Source of the DNA: an uncultured Roseburia sp.
GTDB lineage: Bacteria > Bacillota > Clostridia > Lachnospirales > Lachnospiraceae
Length of the DNA stretch: 64,000 nt
Direction: 5' to 3'
NCBI GenBank assembly: GCA_947246475.1
Contig: CAMXSH010000006.1
Coordinates: 1-64,000 of the forward strand
Part shown: positions 20,456 through 29,805 of the stretch, piece by piece
Layout: every line of letters begins with the position of its first letter
Position numbering within the stretch: the first letter of the stretch is position 1
The notes under the pieces: model-generated
What the model saw: the letters and a program-made list of their open reading frames with translations, nothing else
Told to the model about the DNA's origin: nothing
Database searches by the model: none
Position numbers and translations under genes: made by a program

Positions 20456-23002
20456 ATGCAGATACCAATTATTTCATCGTCTATATTGATCTGCCTGGTA
20501 CTGTTGATCCGGTGCGTTTTTCGGAATAAGGTGAGAGCAGTGTGGATCTATGGTTTGTGGGGGCTGGTGGCACTCCGGCTTCTGGTTCCGGTGCAGTTTT
20601 TTTCTTTTCCAGCTGGATCAATGACACTGTTCGGCGGAGAGGATGATTTTTCTGTTTACAATTCCGAAGCATTAGAGCCGGAAGATATTCCGGTTTATGA
20701 TGCTAATGTCAGGGAAGAGACCGAAGGGGATGTTGAACAGAAACTTGAACCAAAGAAGACAGAAGAAGTTTTCATTGCAGAAGAGATAGATAAAAATGAG
20801 GAGCCTGAGATTTATAGTGAAAATGTGCAGAGAGAGGAAAAGAGACATAGCAGCGATATACAAACAAAAATAACAGAAGGGAAGAGCAGAGTCCGGAGTA
20901 TTATATTTTTGATCTGGCTTTCGGTGGCAGGTATGATATTTGTGCTCTTTCTTGTAATGAATTTTCATATGAGCTGCAAATTAAGGAGAGACCGGGAAGT
21001 TTTGGAAGATAATATGCGTCCTCGTGTTTATCTCTCCAGGAGTGTATCGGTTCCCTGTCTATATGGTTTTTTCCGTCCAGCTGTTTATCTGACAAAGGCA
21101 GTGGCTGAACAGAGTGAGAAAGACAGGTCTTACATAATACTGCACGAAGATATGCATTATAAGCATCTGGATCATATATGGGCAGCAGTGCGTCTGCTTC
21201 TGATCTGCCTTTACTGGTTCCATCCCCTTGTATGGGTTGCGGCGAGAATTTCCAGACAGGATGCAGAATATGCCGTGGATGAAGCTGTGACAAGAAACAT
21301 GAACCAGGAGGGGCGGCTGGGGTATGGTAAAATGATTCTTTTTACGATTGGACGTGGCAGTGACAACAGGAAAGACTTGTCAATGGCCAGCACAGCTTCC
21401 TCTTCCAGGAAGCAATTGGAAAGACGTCTGAAGAAAATTGCCGGGAAGGAAAAAAGATCATTTGTTTCTGCAATCCTATTGATGGCGATGGCATTGGCAG
21501 TGACGGCATGCTCCTTTGGCGGAAAACAGGAAGAAAGGACAGAATCACCCTCTGAGAAAGAGAAAATAGAGACAGTCAGTGGCGGCAGTGTCAGTGGAAG
21601 CAGTGTCAGCGAAGGCGATGACATGAAAGAACTGAGTGTGGCGCAGAGGGAGAGATTTTTATTGGATAGGGCTGTCACAGAGGTGATCAAACAGGATTTT
21701 TCTGAGAAAATAACAACTTCCTCCAGCTGGCAGTACCACGGGGTAAAGTATGAGAATATTGTGGAGGCTCATACGACGATAGAAAAAACGGAAAAAGAAA
21801 ATGAGGTTACGGTGTATCTGGCCTATATGGCGGGGGTTTATGGAATGGGCGCGCCAGAAAACAAACTGGAAAAATGTTATGAACTCAGAGGTAGTGAACG
21901 AAGTTTTGCAGCTCTTACTTTTGAAAAAGAGGATGGGAAATATGTATTGAAAGAGTTCTGGAGACCGGAAGATGGAGAAAAATTAGATCTTCAGAAAAAA
22001 TTCCCGGCTTCCGTCAGAGAAGAAGAATTGCAAGAATATTTCTATTATCATTATCTCACAGCGGAGTGCCACAGGCGGGCGCTGGAATTCCTGAAGGGAT
22101 CTGAGACCGGAGGACAGCCGTCAGACAAGGCGGAGATCTCCAAAATTAAAGCTTCGGATGTAGAATTTGTTGAAATTTCTACAGGGAGGGGGCAGACAGT
22201 CCGCATTTTCAATGAAAAAGCATCGGGTTTTGTAAAAAAACTGGTGTCTGCATATAACAAAATGAAGCTGGTTCCTGTTACTAATATTGGGGAAAATGCA
22301 TTGGATTTGGAAGGGTCCATTACATTAGACTTTTATACAAAGGATTATTCACATCCGGGACAAGTGGTTTTTGATGGAAAAAAAGTCTGCTGGATTTACG
22401 GAGAACCGAAAGCCTGGGTGATGGATGAGCAGTATTTTGATTACAATGAGATCATCGAAAAAGCGGAAAGCCAGCAGAGATATGAAAGAATAGAAAACGC
22501 TGGTTCCAGAAAGATACAGGATCCCTATGAGGGACCATTGAGGCTGGTCACTGATTACGGAAGTGAGAAAAAACTGTACAGGAGCTTATTATCAGACAGT
22601 AAGTACATTCCCGTTAAACTGGTGAAGGCGAGGGCAAGGGCGATGAGCGGTGAAAAGGGAATTGGATATTATGATGAGTACCAGTCTGAACTGAATCAGT
22701 TTATTGACATGAAAAAGATGCATCTACTGGCAGAGGATCTGGGGATCGCCCTGGACTGGCGGGGCACTGAAAAGTGGATAGAAGGCAGCGGTGCTACGGA
22801 TGACCAGAGGAAAGCAATCCAAACATTCTGCAAAAGTTGTGGGATAACAGAAGAAGAGTATAAGAATTTTGCGCGCCTGCGCCTGCAGCTGACACATTTT
22901 AATTATGGACAATATATGGGGATCAGAAATGTGAAAGATGAGGAATTGCAGGAGGCATTGAACAAAGAGCTGGAGAAGTATGAGGTACAGGTGGCAGAAT
23001 GA
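20456..23002 (+). CDS. M56 family (BlaR1/MecR1-like) antirepressor metallopeptidase with large C-terminal extension
   Basis: HEDMHYKHLDH (HExxH), WFHPLVWVAARISRQDAEYAVDEAV; pairs with upstream BlaI. Confidence 0.9.
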   Translation: MQIPIISSSILICLVLLIRCVFRNKVRAVWIYGLWGLVALRLLVPVQFFSFPAGSMTLFGGEDDFSVYNSEALEPEDIPVYDANVREETEGDVEQKLEPKKTEEVFIAEEIDKNEEPEIYSENVQREEKRHSSDIQTKITEGKSRVRSIIFLIWLSVAGMIFVLFLVMNFHMSCKLRRDREVLEDNMRPRVYLSRSVSVPCLYGFFRPAVYLTKAVAEQSEKDRSYIILHEDMHYKHLDHIWAAVRLLLICLYWFHPLVWVAARISRQDAEYAVDEAVTRNMNQEGRLGYGKMILFTIGRGSDNRKDLSMASTASSSRKQLERRLKKIAGKEKRSFVSAILLMAMALAVTACSFGGKQEERTESPSEKEKIETVSGGSVSGSSVSEGDDMKELSVAQRERFLLDRAVTEVIKQDFSEKITTSSSWQYHGVKYENIVEAHTTIEKTEKENEVTVYLAYMAGVYGMGAPENKLEKCYELRGSERSFAALTFEKEDGKYVLKEFWRPEDGEKLDLQKKFPASVREEELQEYFYYHYLTAECHRRALEFLKGSETGGQPSDKAEISKIKASDVEFVEISTGRGQTVRIFNEKASGFVKKLVSAYNKMKLVPVTNIGENALDLEGSITLDFYTKDYSHPGQVVFDGKKVCWIYGEPKAWVMDEQYFDYNEIIEKAESQQRYERIENAGSRKIQDPYEGPLRLVTDYGSEKKLYRSLLSDSKYIPVKLVKARARAMSGEKGIGYYDEYQSELNQFIDMKKMHLLAEDLGIALDWRGTEKWIEGSGATDDQRKAIQTFCKSCGITEEEYKNFARLRLQLTHFNYGQYMGIRNVKDEELQEALNKELEKYEVQVAE

Positions 23003-23020
23003 TATAGGAGGGGAATTTCT

Positions 23021-24295
23021 GTGAGGAAATGGTTGGACCGATTCAAAAAACATCCCTGGCTGTGGCTGTTCCTGGTATCTTTTGAGGTCGGTTTTCTGGC
23101 AGCAGCTGTCCAGGGAATTTATGTGGGGGAGAATTATTATACTTTTGATTTTGCTGCGTTTATAGTATGTACCATCGTATATGCATTGTTCTTTTTACTG
23201 CCGATTTTTTTGACGTTGATTCATGGAGCTGCACTATTTTGCTATCCAGAAGATGTGTGGTGGAAAAATTATTTTATAAGGTGTCAGCGTGTCACCATTG
23301 TACTTGGGGTTGTTTATAGTTATCTGGGCTGGATATTCTCAGATATCACTGGGGCTGACTGGGATCAGGTACTGTACAATACGGAGGTACATACCCCCAT
23401 CTGGAGCGGCGGAAGGACTACGATTTTGGTTCTGACACTGCTGGCAGTGGCGGGCTATATTATATTATCCTCCCTGCCCTTGTCACGGATCCCGCCGCTG
23501 GTGATTGTTTTTTCCATGGCAGCCATGTATATCGGGATCTTTCTCTGTCTGACCTGGTGTGTGCAGATCATTGGAAAAGAAGAGTCCTTTGGTTTGGGGC
23601 TGGATGACATGATGTGGGTATTCTGCCTGTTTCCTGTCAATTGTATTATGATTGCCCTGAGTACGATAAGAGTTAAGATTCGGGAATGGAATACTTTTGA
23701 GAGAAAAGCAGGGTATTCGGGGAATAATATATATTTGACGGGTTTGGATAAGTTTCTTAGAAAGGCGGAAAACTGGCCGATCGCGGCGTTTATCGTTATG
23801 CTGCCTCTGCTCGGGGTGGTGATTGGAATACTGGTTTTGTTCGGGCAGCAGCCAGACGCGCTGATTAAGGCATGGACAGAGACCAGTGACTGGATGCTTT
23901 CCCAGAAGACCGCTCCGCCTAATCTTCATCGGGATATGCATTATCTGTGCACTGTTGCGGCAGGCGGGCATGAAAGGATAGTAAAACCCCTGAGGATGGG
24001 AGAGCGGCACGGGCACCGGGTGGTGGTAAACCGGCAGCTCTGTGTTGCCAATGCTTTTGAACAGATTCTGGAAGAGAAAATACCAGGAGTTCACCGGAAG
24101 GTAAGATATATTTATGATACCTATGGTTTCCCCGTAGCAAAAATAATCCAGAGTCCTCTGGCCGCAGATGTGGTTTATTTACTTATGAAACCGATGGAAT
24201 GGTGCTTTCTGGCTGTCATTTATGCCTGTGATACAAAACCGGAAAACCGCATCGCCCTCCAGTATCTTCCACAGACCGGGAGGGGAAAATCTTGA
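23021..24295 (+). CDS. Polytopic membrane protein (possibly DUF6688 family)
   Basis: Multiple TM helices, soluble tail KAWTETSDWMLSQKTAPPNLHRDMHYLCTVAAGGHERIVKP; GTG start after GGAGGGG; family name from memory only. Confidence 0.7.
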   Translation: MRKWLDRFKKHPWLWLFLVSFEVGFLAAAVQGIYVGENYYTFDFAAFIVCTIVYALFFLLPIFLTLIHGAALFCYPEDVWWKNYFIRCQRVTIVLGVVYSYLGWIFSDITGADWDQVLYNTEVHTPIWSGGRTTILVLTLLAVAGYIILSSLPLSRIPPLVIVFSMAAMYIGIFLCLTWCVQIIGKEESFGLGLDDMMWVFCLFPVNCIMIALSTIRVKIREWNTFERKAGYSGNNIYLTGLDKFLRKAENWPIAAFIVMLPLLGVVIGILVLFGQQPDALIKAWTETSDWMLSQKTAPPNLHRDMHYLCTVAAGGHERIVKPLRMGERHGHRVVVNRQLCVANAFEQILEEKIPGVHRKVRYIYDTYGFPVAKIIQSPLAADVVYLLMKPMEWCFLAVIYACDTKPENRIALQYLPQTGRGKS

Positions 24296-24355
24296 TAAAA
24301 TCATAAGAATTTATCTGCTTCAGTGTGTTATACTGTAGAAGGAATGGAGGTCGCT

Positions 24356-25048
24356 ATGTCAGAGCATATTTTGATTGTGGATGATGAAAAAGAGATCGCA
24401 GATCTTCTGGAAGTATATCTAAAAAACGAAGGATATGAGGTTCACAAATTCTATCATGGAAAAGGGGCTCTTGATTGCCTCAAAAGCATAAAGATTGACC
24501 TGGCACTATTGGATATCATGCTTCCGGACATTGATGGATTTACGTTATGCCGGGAAATTCGTGAAAAATGGTTTTTCCCTGTTATCATGCTGACGGCAAA
24601 GGCAGAAGATGGAGATAAGATCATGGGGATTACGCTGGGAGCTGATGATTATATTACCAAACCTTTCAATCCCCTGGAAGTAACAGCAAGGGTGAGGGCG
24701 CAGCTCAGACGGGCAAATATGTATAATACAAGGCAAACAGAAGAGGATCCGGATTATTTTAATATTGACGGACTTGAAGTAAATGGAAAAAATCACGTCT
24801 GCCTGTTGTATGGAACCGAGATTTCCCTGACCCCGCTGGAGTTTTCGATCCTTTTCTATCTATGCCAGCGGAGAGGAAATGTGGTCAGCGCAGAAGAGCT
24901 GTTTGAGGCAGCATGGGGAGAACGCTATCTGGATAGTAATAATACCGTGATGACTCACATCGCAAAGCTTCGGGAGAAATTAAAAGAAAATGCAAGAAAA
25001 CCTAAATTTATAAAAACTGTCTGGGGAGTTGGCTATAAGATTGAGTGA
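24356..25048 (+). CDS. OmpR/VanR-like response regulator
   Basis: Receiver ILIVDDEKEIADLLEVYLKNEGY, DIMLPD; winged-helix C-terminal VWGVGYKIE. Confidence 0.93.
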   Translation: MSEHILIVDDEKEIADLLEVYLKNEGYEVHKFYHGKGALDCLKSIKIDLALLDIMLPDIDGFTLCREIREKWFFPVIMLTAKAEDGDKIMGITLGADDYITKPFNPLEVTARVRAQLRRANMYNTRQTEEDPDYFNIDGLEVNGKNHVCLLYGTEISLTPLEFSILFYLCQRRGNVVSAEELFEAAWGERYLDSNNTVMTHIAKLREKLKENARKPKFIKTVWGVGYKIE

Positions 25049-26162
25049 ACATTTTGATAAAAATAGAAAAATAAGAATGGAACTTACAGAGCAGCTGATG
25101 AGACGCTTTTATCTTCAGCTGCTGATCTATGCGATCCTTACGGCTTTGATGTTTGCGGTTGCCTATGCGGTTTGTTCCAGGCGGATCTGGTACGAAGATG
25201 ATCCCTTTTGGTCATTGATCCATTTCATTCATGAACATTGGTTTGGATGTTTTATGATCTGTATTGTTGCTGGGTTTATTCTTTTTTCCTTTTGGAATTT
25301 CAGGCGTACGGTGTGGTACATGGAAGATATACTTGGTGCAGTAAACGGTATATACCGTGAAAAGGATGAACTGGTGGAACTTCCCCAGGAGCTGCATGAG
25401 GTAGAAAAGGAACTGAACCAGGTGATGCTGAATGTGCGTGCCAGCAGGGAAAAAGCGGAAGAGGCGGAACAGCGGAAAAATGATCTTATCATATATATGG
25501 CACATGATTTGAAAACGCCGCTTACTTCTGTGATCGGCTACCTTTCTCTTCTCGATGAAGAGCGGGATATCTCCGATGAACTGAAACAGAAATATCTGGG
25601 TATTGCGTTAAAGAAATCCCAGCGTCTGGAAGAGCTTGTCAACGAGTTTTTTGAGATAACAAGATTTAATCTTTCCACTATGACCCTGGAACTGTCCACT
25701 GTCAATCTGACCCGCATGCTGGAGCAGATATCTTATGAATTCATTTCTGTTTTTCAGGAAAAAGATCTCACCTATCATCTGGAGCTGGATCCGGAACTGA
25801 AACTTTTATGTGATATAGACAAGATGGAGCGGGTGTTTGATAATCTCTTAAAAAATGCGGTGAATTACAGCTATGAGGGAACGCAGATCCGCATTCTGGC
25901 TCACGCAGAGAAACAACAAGGCTCCGATGAAGAAAAGATTCATATACAGATCATCAATCATGGGAAAACGATACCAAAGGAAAAGCAGGAGCGGATCTTT
26001 GAACAATTTTTCCGGCTGGAGTCTTCCAGAGATTCAGGAACTGGCGGAGCTGGTCTTGGTCTTGCCATCGCCAGAGAGATCGTGGAACAGCACGGCGGGG
26101 AGCTGACCTGTGAAAGCGAGGATGAGCAGATCATCTTCCATATAATGATGGCCTGTGGATGA
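25041..26162 (+). CDS. VanS-like sensor histidine kinase
   Basis: TM segments, H-box MAHDLKTPLTSVIGYLSLL, N/G boxes (NLLKNAVNYS, GTGGAGLGLAIAREI); start codon uncertain (25029, 25041 or 25077). Confidence 0.9.
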   Translation: MSEHFDKNRKIRMELTEQLMRRFYLQLLIYAILTALMFAVAYAVCSRRIWYEDDPFWSLIHFIHEHWFGCFMICIVAGFILFSFWNFRRTVWYMEDILGAVNGIYREKDELVELPQELHEVEKELNQVMLNVRASREKAEEAEQRKNDLIIYMAHDLKTPLTSVIGYLSLLDEERDISDELKQKYLGIALKKSQRLEELVNEFFEITRFNLSTMTLELSTVNLTRMLEQISYEFISVFQEKDLTYHLELDPELKLLCDIDKMERVFDNLLKNAVNYSYEGTQIRILAHAEKQQGSDEEKIHIQIINHGKTIPKEKQERIFEQFFRLESSRDSGTGGAGLGLAIAREIVEQHGGELTCESEDEQIIFHIMMACG

Positions 26163-26180
26163 AAGCCGTCCGCTTCCTCC

Positions 26181-26283
26181 GCATTCCAGGCATTCGCCTT
26201 CCATGCTCATTCCTCGGCGCGCCAAATGTCCGGGTCTGCGCCCATGCAGAGCATGGTGCCGCCCCGTCCGCTTGGCTTTGCTT
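26181..26283. repeat. GC-rich intergenic direct repeat, copy 1
   Basis: gcattccaggcattcgccttccatgctcattcctcggcgcgccaaatgtccgggtctgcgcccatgc..., nearly identical to 26335-26437. Confidence 0.9.
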
Positions 26284-26334
26284 ATGAAAGCAGCTGCTCC
26301 GTGCGTTGCACTTCCGCAGCCGCCTTCTGAATTC

Positions 26335-26437
26335 GCATTCCAGGCATTCGCCTTCCATGCTCATTCCTCGGCGCGCCAAATGTCCGGGTCTGCGCCCATG
26401 CGGAGCATGGCGCCGCCCCGTCCGCTTGACTTTGCTT
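26335..26437. repeat. GC-rich intergenic direct repeat, copy 2
   Basis: Same 103-bp unit, offset 154 bp, few mismatches. Confidence 0.9.
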
Positions 26438-26540
26438 TCATAAAAATAAGAAAATGTTAAGAATGATATAAGAAAACATTCAGATACTATGTACTACGAG
26501 ATAGTATAATTGTTTTAAAACAGTATTTGGAGGGATTTTT

Positions 26541-27230
26541 ATGTCTAAAGTCAATGTACGTTATTATCAAAGAAGAGCACGGAGAAGAAGACTTCTGGTT
26601 TCACGAACGATAAAGATAGTTTTTGTCCTGGCAGTGACAATTGGAATGCTTTTATTTTTGAGACATATGTATCTGACAGAAGCGAAAGTATTACTTGGCA
26701 AAAATGAAAAAGTAACACAGACTTTAAGCGATGAAGTGATTCCAGGGCAGATTCCCATGTTTTTTCAATATGACAGCCGGTGGAAGGATGAAGATTATGG
26801 TGATGGGACCATGGAATTTAATGGATGTGGCCCCACCTGCTTGTCGATGGTGTCGTGCGGCTTGAATGGAACGGCAGAATATGATCCGGTAACCATTGCA
26901 AAACTGGCGGATACGAGAGGTTATTATGAAGCAGGGGCGGGCTCTTCCTGGACGTTGATGTCAGAGTTGGCGGAAGAGCTTGATTTGAAGGTACATGAGG
27001 TGCGTTTTAATGAAAATCATATCCGGCAGGAGCTTATAGAGAAGAGACCGATCATCTGTGTCGTGGGACCGGGAGATTTTACGACGACGGGACATTTTAT
27101 TGTATTATGCGGGCTGGATTCAGATGGGAGAGTGATTGTCCATGATCCCAATAGTGAAGAGCGGAGCCGAAGACCATGGGAGCTTGAAGAGCTGATGCCG
27201 CAGATAAAAAATCTATGGTCTTATAGTTGA
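26541..27230 (+). CDS. Membrane-anchored C39-family peptidase-like protein
   Basis: N-terminal TM; IPMFFQYDSRWKDEDYGDGTMEFNGCGPTCLSMV (Cys), GHFIVLCGLDSDGRVIVHDPNS (His/Asp). Confidence 0.88.
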   Translation: MSKVNVRYYQRRARRRRLLVSRTIKIVFVLAVTIGMLLFLRHMYLTEAKVLLGKNEKVTQTLSDEVIPGQIPMFFQYDSRWKDEDYGDGTMEFNGCGPTCLSMVSCGLNGTAEYDPVTIAKLADTRGYYEAGAGSSWTLMSELAEELDLKVHEVRFNENHIRQELIEKRPIICVVGPGDFTTTGHFIVLCGLDSDGRVIVHDPNSEERSRRPWELEELMPQIKNLWSYS

Positions 27231-27262
27231 GGGTTATCTCGTTTTAGCTGGGGAATTAGCGG

Positions 27263-27333
27263 GAGAGAAGTTTTTTCACTGTTCAGCCAAGAAAGCCAGG
27301 TTGCGCCTGTGGCTACATCTCGCTTTGGCTGAG
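27263..27333. repeat. Direct repeat unit A, copy 1
   Basis: gagagaagttttttcactgttcagccaagaaagc...gctttggctgag. Confidence 0.85.
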
Positions 27334-27347
27334 AAACTAACTAAGAG

Positions 27348-27418
27348 GAGAGAAGTTTTTTCACTGTTCAGCCAAGAAAGCTCGATTGCGCCTGCGGCTA
27401 CATCTCGCTTTGGCTGAG
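27348..27418. repeat. Direct repeat unit A, copy 2
   Basis: Same 71-bp unit, offset 85 bp. Confidence 0.85.
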
Positions 27419-27426
27419 CGCCATAT

Positions 27427-27486
27427 ACAAGGGGAGGGGACTTTCTGTTCGCAAGCAAGCTTGCACAGAAAGTCCCCTCCCCTTGT
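27427..27486. repeat. Large perfect inverted repeat / hairpin
   Basis: ACAAGGGGAGGGGACTTTCTGT (27427-27448) / ACAGAAAGTCCCCTCCCCTTGT (27465-27486), 22-bp perfect arms, inner GCAAGC/GCTTGC. Confidence 0.92.
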
Positions 27487-27511
27487 GCATGGCTGAACAG
27501 TGAAAAAGTAC

Positions 27512-27575
27512 TTGACCTGTCGTAGTAGTTGTGCTATGATGTAACTACGACAGACGTACTACGATAATCGTAGTA
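27512..27575 (+). promoter_or_regulatory. padR promoter with two dyad operators
   Basis: TTGACC 17 bp TATGAT; TGTCGTAGT (27518-27526)/ACTACGACA (27544-27552); palindrome TACTACGATAATCGTAGTA (27557-27575). Confidence 0.75.
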
Positions 27576-27630
27576 GAAGATAATGTTATAAGGAGAGGAG
27601 GCGTGGGCAGAAGAATATGCCTGGAAAGTT

Positions 27631-27951
27631 ATGATAAGCAGTGATGTGATCCGAGGGTATAATGATACCATTATTTTATATCTTCTGAAACAGGAGCCGT
27701 CTTATGGTTATGAGATATCCAAACAGATCCGGCAGATTTCAGAAGAAAAGTATGTTATAAAGGAAACTACGCTGTATTCTGCATTTACAAGGATGGAGAA
27801 AAATGGATATATTGAGTCTTTCTTTGGCAATGAGACCGGGGGAAAGCGAAGAACATATTACCGTATTACGGAAGAAGGACTTCAATATTATAAAGAAAAA
27901 TGCGAAGAATGGGTAGTGACCAAAGAAGTAATTGATAAATTTGTGCGATAA
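27631..27951 (+). CDS. PadR family transcriptional regulator
   Basis: YLLKQEPSYGYEISKQI...YVIKETTLYSAFTRMEKNGYIESFFGNETGGKRRTYYRITEEG. Confidence 0.94.
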   Translation: MISSDVIRGYNDTIILYLLKQEPSYGYEISKQIRQISEEKYVIKETTLYSAFTRMEKNGYIESFFGNETGGKRRTYYRITEEGLQYYKEKCEEWVVTKEVIDKFVR

Positions 27952-28046
27952 AATAAGTTCTAACAAACTTATTAGGAAGTTGTTTCGCAACTTGGCATGC
28001 ACAAAAACCGTGTTCAGAAATTACGACAAAATGAATGGAGGATATT

Positions 28047-29774
28047 ATGGAAGCGATCAGGGAATATCTCAATAATCTGTTTATGAGTCTGCCGGAGACA
28101 CCGGAGGTGCTTCGGGCAAAGGCGGAGCTTCTTGAGATGATGGAGGACAAATACGAGGAGTTGATACAGGAAGGCAGATCTGAGAAGGAAGCTATTGGTA
28201 CGGTAATCTCAGAGTTTGGCAACCTGGAGGAATTGGCAGAAGAGCTCGGGATTGATATTTACTTAAAGAAAGAGACAAAAGATAATAAAGCAAATGATCC
28301 GGAAATGAAAGAAAAAGAATCCAGGGCGGAGCAAAAAAACAATGAGCCTGCCGGGGCAGAGAAGACCAGGGCAGTGTATTGCTGGGGGCTTGAAGAGGCG
28401 AGGGATTATGTGTCTTATGCGTGGAAGCATGCGGAATTTATTGCTATAGCGGTATTTCTTTGTATCTGTGCGCCCTATTTGGATTGTATCATGGATGGCG
28501 CCTGCGCCCAGGGTTACATTTCTCCTATGGTCAGAAATATTATAGGAACCAGTGGGCTTTTTGGTATGGTAGCGATTGCAGTCGCCTTGTTCTGCGGGGC
28601 TTCGGGGCTGAAGAAAAGATATGGAAAGCTGTCCAGATACTGTGTGCTGCTGGATGAAAAGGCAGGCAGTTATGTAGGGCAGAAGCAGGCAAAAGATGCT
28701 CATAACAGACTGACGATGCGTATTGTTGGAATCAGTCTCTGCATATTGAGTGTTGTGCCTTCCAGTGTAAATTATTTTACTAATCTATTTCTAAAAGAGA
28801 TCATGGACAGCAGTGTGCTGCCGATCGCAGGCGTGGGAGTTCTCTTGCTGGTCCTGTCGGCAAGTGTGGGAAATCGATATGAAGAACTGAACAAAGCTGT
28901 AAAAAATGCCGGGAAGGTACAGGGAAAAACCTTTCAGGGGGCGGTATGGGAGAGTGTACCCCAAAAAGGAATGTCTCCCGCTATTATACTGATCCTTGTT
29001 TTTATCGGATTCCTTGTGATTGGTGGAAATTTGCTGGGAAGCTTATTTTTTGGAGCAAATATGAAATATGAAGAAATTAATTCTGTCAATGAATTTAACT
29101 ATGCGGATATCCGTTCCTTGTCAGTAGAAATGGATGCAGGAAATGTGGAGGTCCGGAAAAGCGAAAACCCAGGGGAGGAGAAGCTTCGTGTGGAATATAG
29201 TGGGGACTCCAGCCGCAAGCCCAGGGTATCATGCTCGGGAGGCAGGCTCCAGATCAAAGGGGCGGGAAGATCTCGGTGGTTTAATTTTGATCTCAGTTTT
29301 TTCCGCTGGAGCAATTGGGGGCGCAAACTGATTATCTGGGTTCCGGAGAACCTGAGAGATCTGGATGTTCATATTGACTCAGACGCTGGCAGTGTCATCT
29401 GTTCTGATATTTCCATGAAAAACCTGACAGCGGATGTGGACGCCGGACAACTGGAGATTGAGGGGTGTACGGTTATGGGAGAGGCGTCTCTGGATGTAGA
29501 TGCTGGCAGTGCTGATATAAAGAATGCTTCCATCGGATTTCTTAAAGGGGATGTAGATATGGGAGAAATCAACTGCCGTTTGATAAGTGGAATCCTTGCG
29601 GAGTATACAATGGATCTGGATGTGGACTTGGGGGATATTACCATTAATGGAGAAAATAAGGGGGGCTCCTATAAGCAGACTGCTAATCCAGAGCATAGCG
29701 GAGGTGGTCAGCCGCCACGGATCCAGCTGGAAGTGGATATGGGAAATATTGAGATTGAGGTGCCCCAGCAGTAA
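28047..29774 (+). CDS. DUF4097-like beta-solenoid membrane protein with N-terminal DUF1700/HAAS-like helical domain
   Basis: N-term YLNNLFMSLPETPEVLRAKAELLEMMEDKYEELIQEGRSEKEAIGTVISEFG; TMs; C-term repeats of the DVDAGxxxI type. Confidence 0.8.
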   Translation: MEAIREYLNNLFMSLPETPEVLRAKAELLEMMEDKYEELIQEGRSEKEAIGTVISEFGNLEELAEELGIDIYLKKETKDNKANDPEMKEKESRAEQKNNEPAGAEKTRAVYCWGLEEARDYVSYAWKHAEFIAIAVFLCICAPYLDCIMDGACAQGYISPMVRNIIGTSGLFGMVAIAVALFCGASGLKKRYGKLSRYCVLLDEKAGSYVGQKQAKDAHNRLTMRIVGISLCILSVVPSSVNYFTNLFLKEIMDSSVLPIAGVGVLLLVLSASVGNRYEELNKAVKNAGKVQGKTFQGAVWESVPQKGMSPAIILILVFIGFLVIGGNLLGSLFFGANMKYEEINSVNEFNYADIRSLSVEMDAGNVEVRKSENPGEEKLRVEYSGDSSRKPRVSCSGGRLQIKGAGRSRWFNFDLSFFRWSNWGRKLIIWVPENLRDLDVHIDSDAGSVICSDISMKNLTADVDAGQLEIEGCTVMGEASLDVDAGSADIKNASIGFLKGDVDMGEINCRLISGILAEYTMDLDVDLGDITINGENKGGSYKQTANPEHSGGGQPPRIQLEVDMGNIEIEVPQQ

Positions 29775-29805
29775 AATTTTAGGCAATGAAGATTGGAGGA
29801 TCAGA

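Noticed and set aside
26034-26460. Overlapping ORFs MARRGMSMEGECLEC... and MDESRPLPPHSRHS...
   Set aside because: Generated by the GC-rich direct repeats; repeated peptide strings simply mirror the DNA repeat.
26181-27512. CRISPR array
   Set aside because: Repeats are only two copies per unit, too long (71-103 bp), spacers not unique-length, no cas genes.
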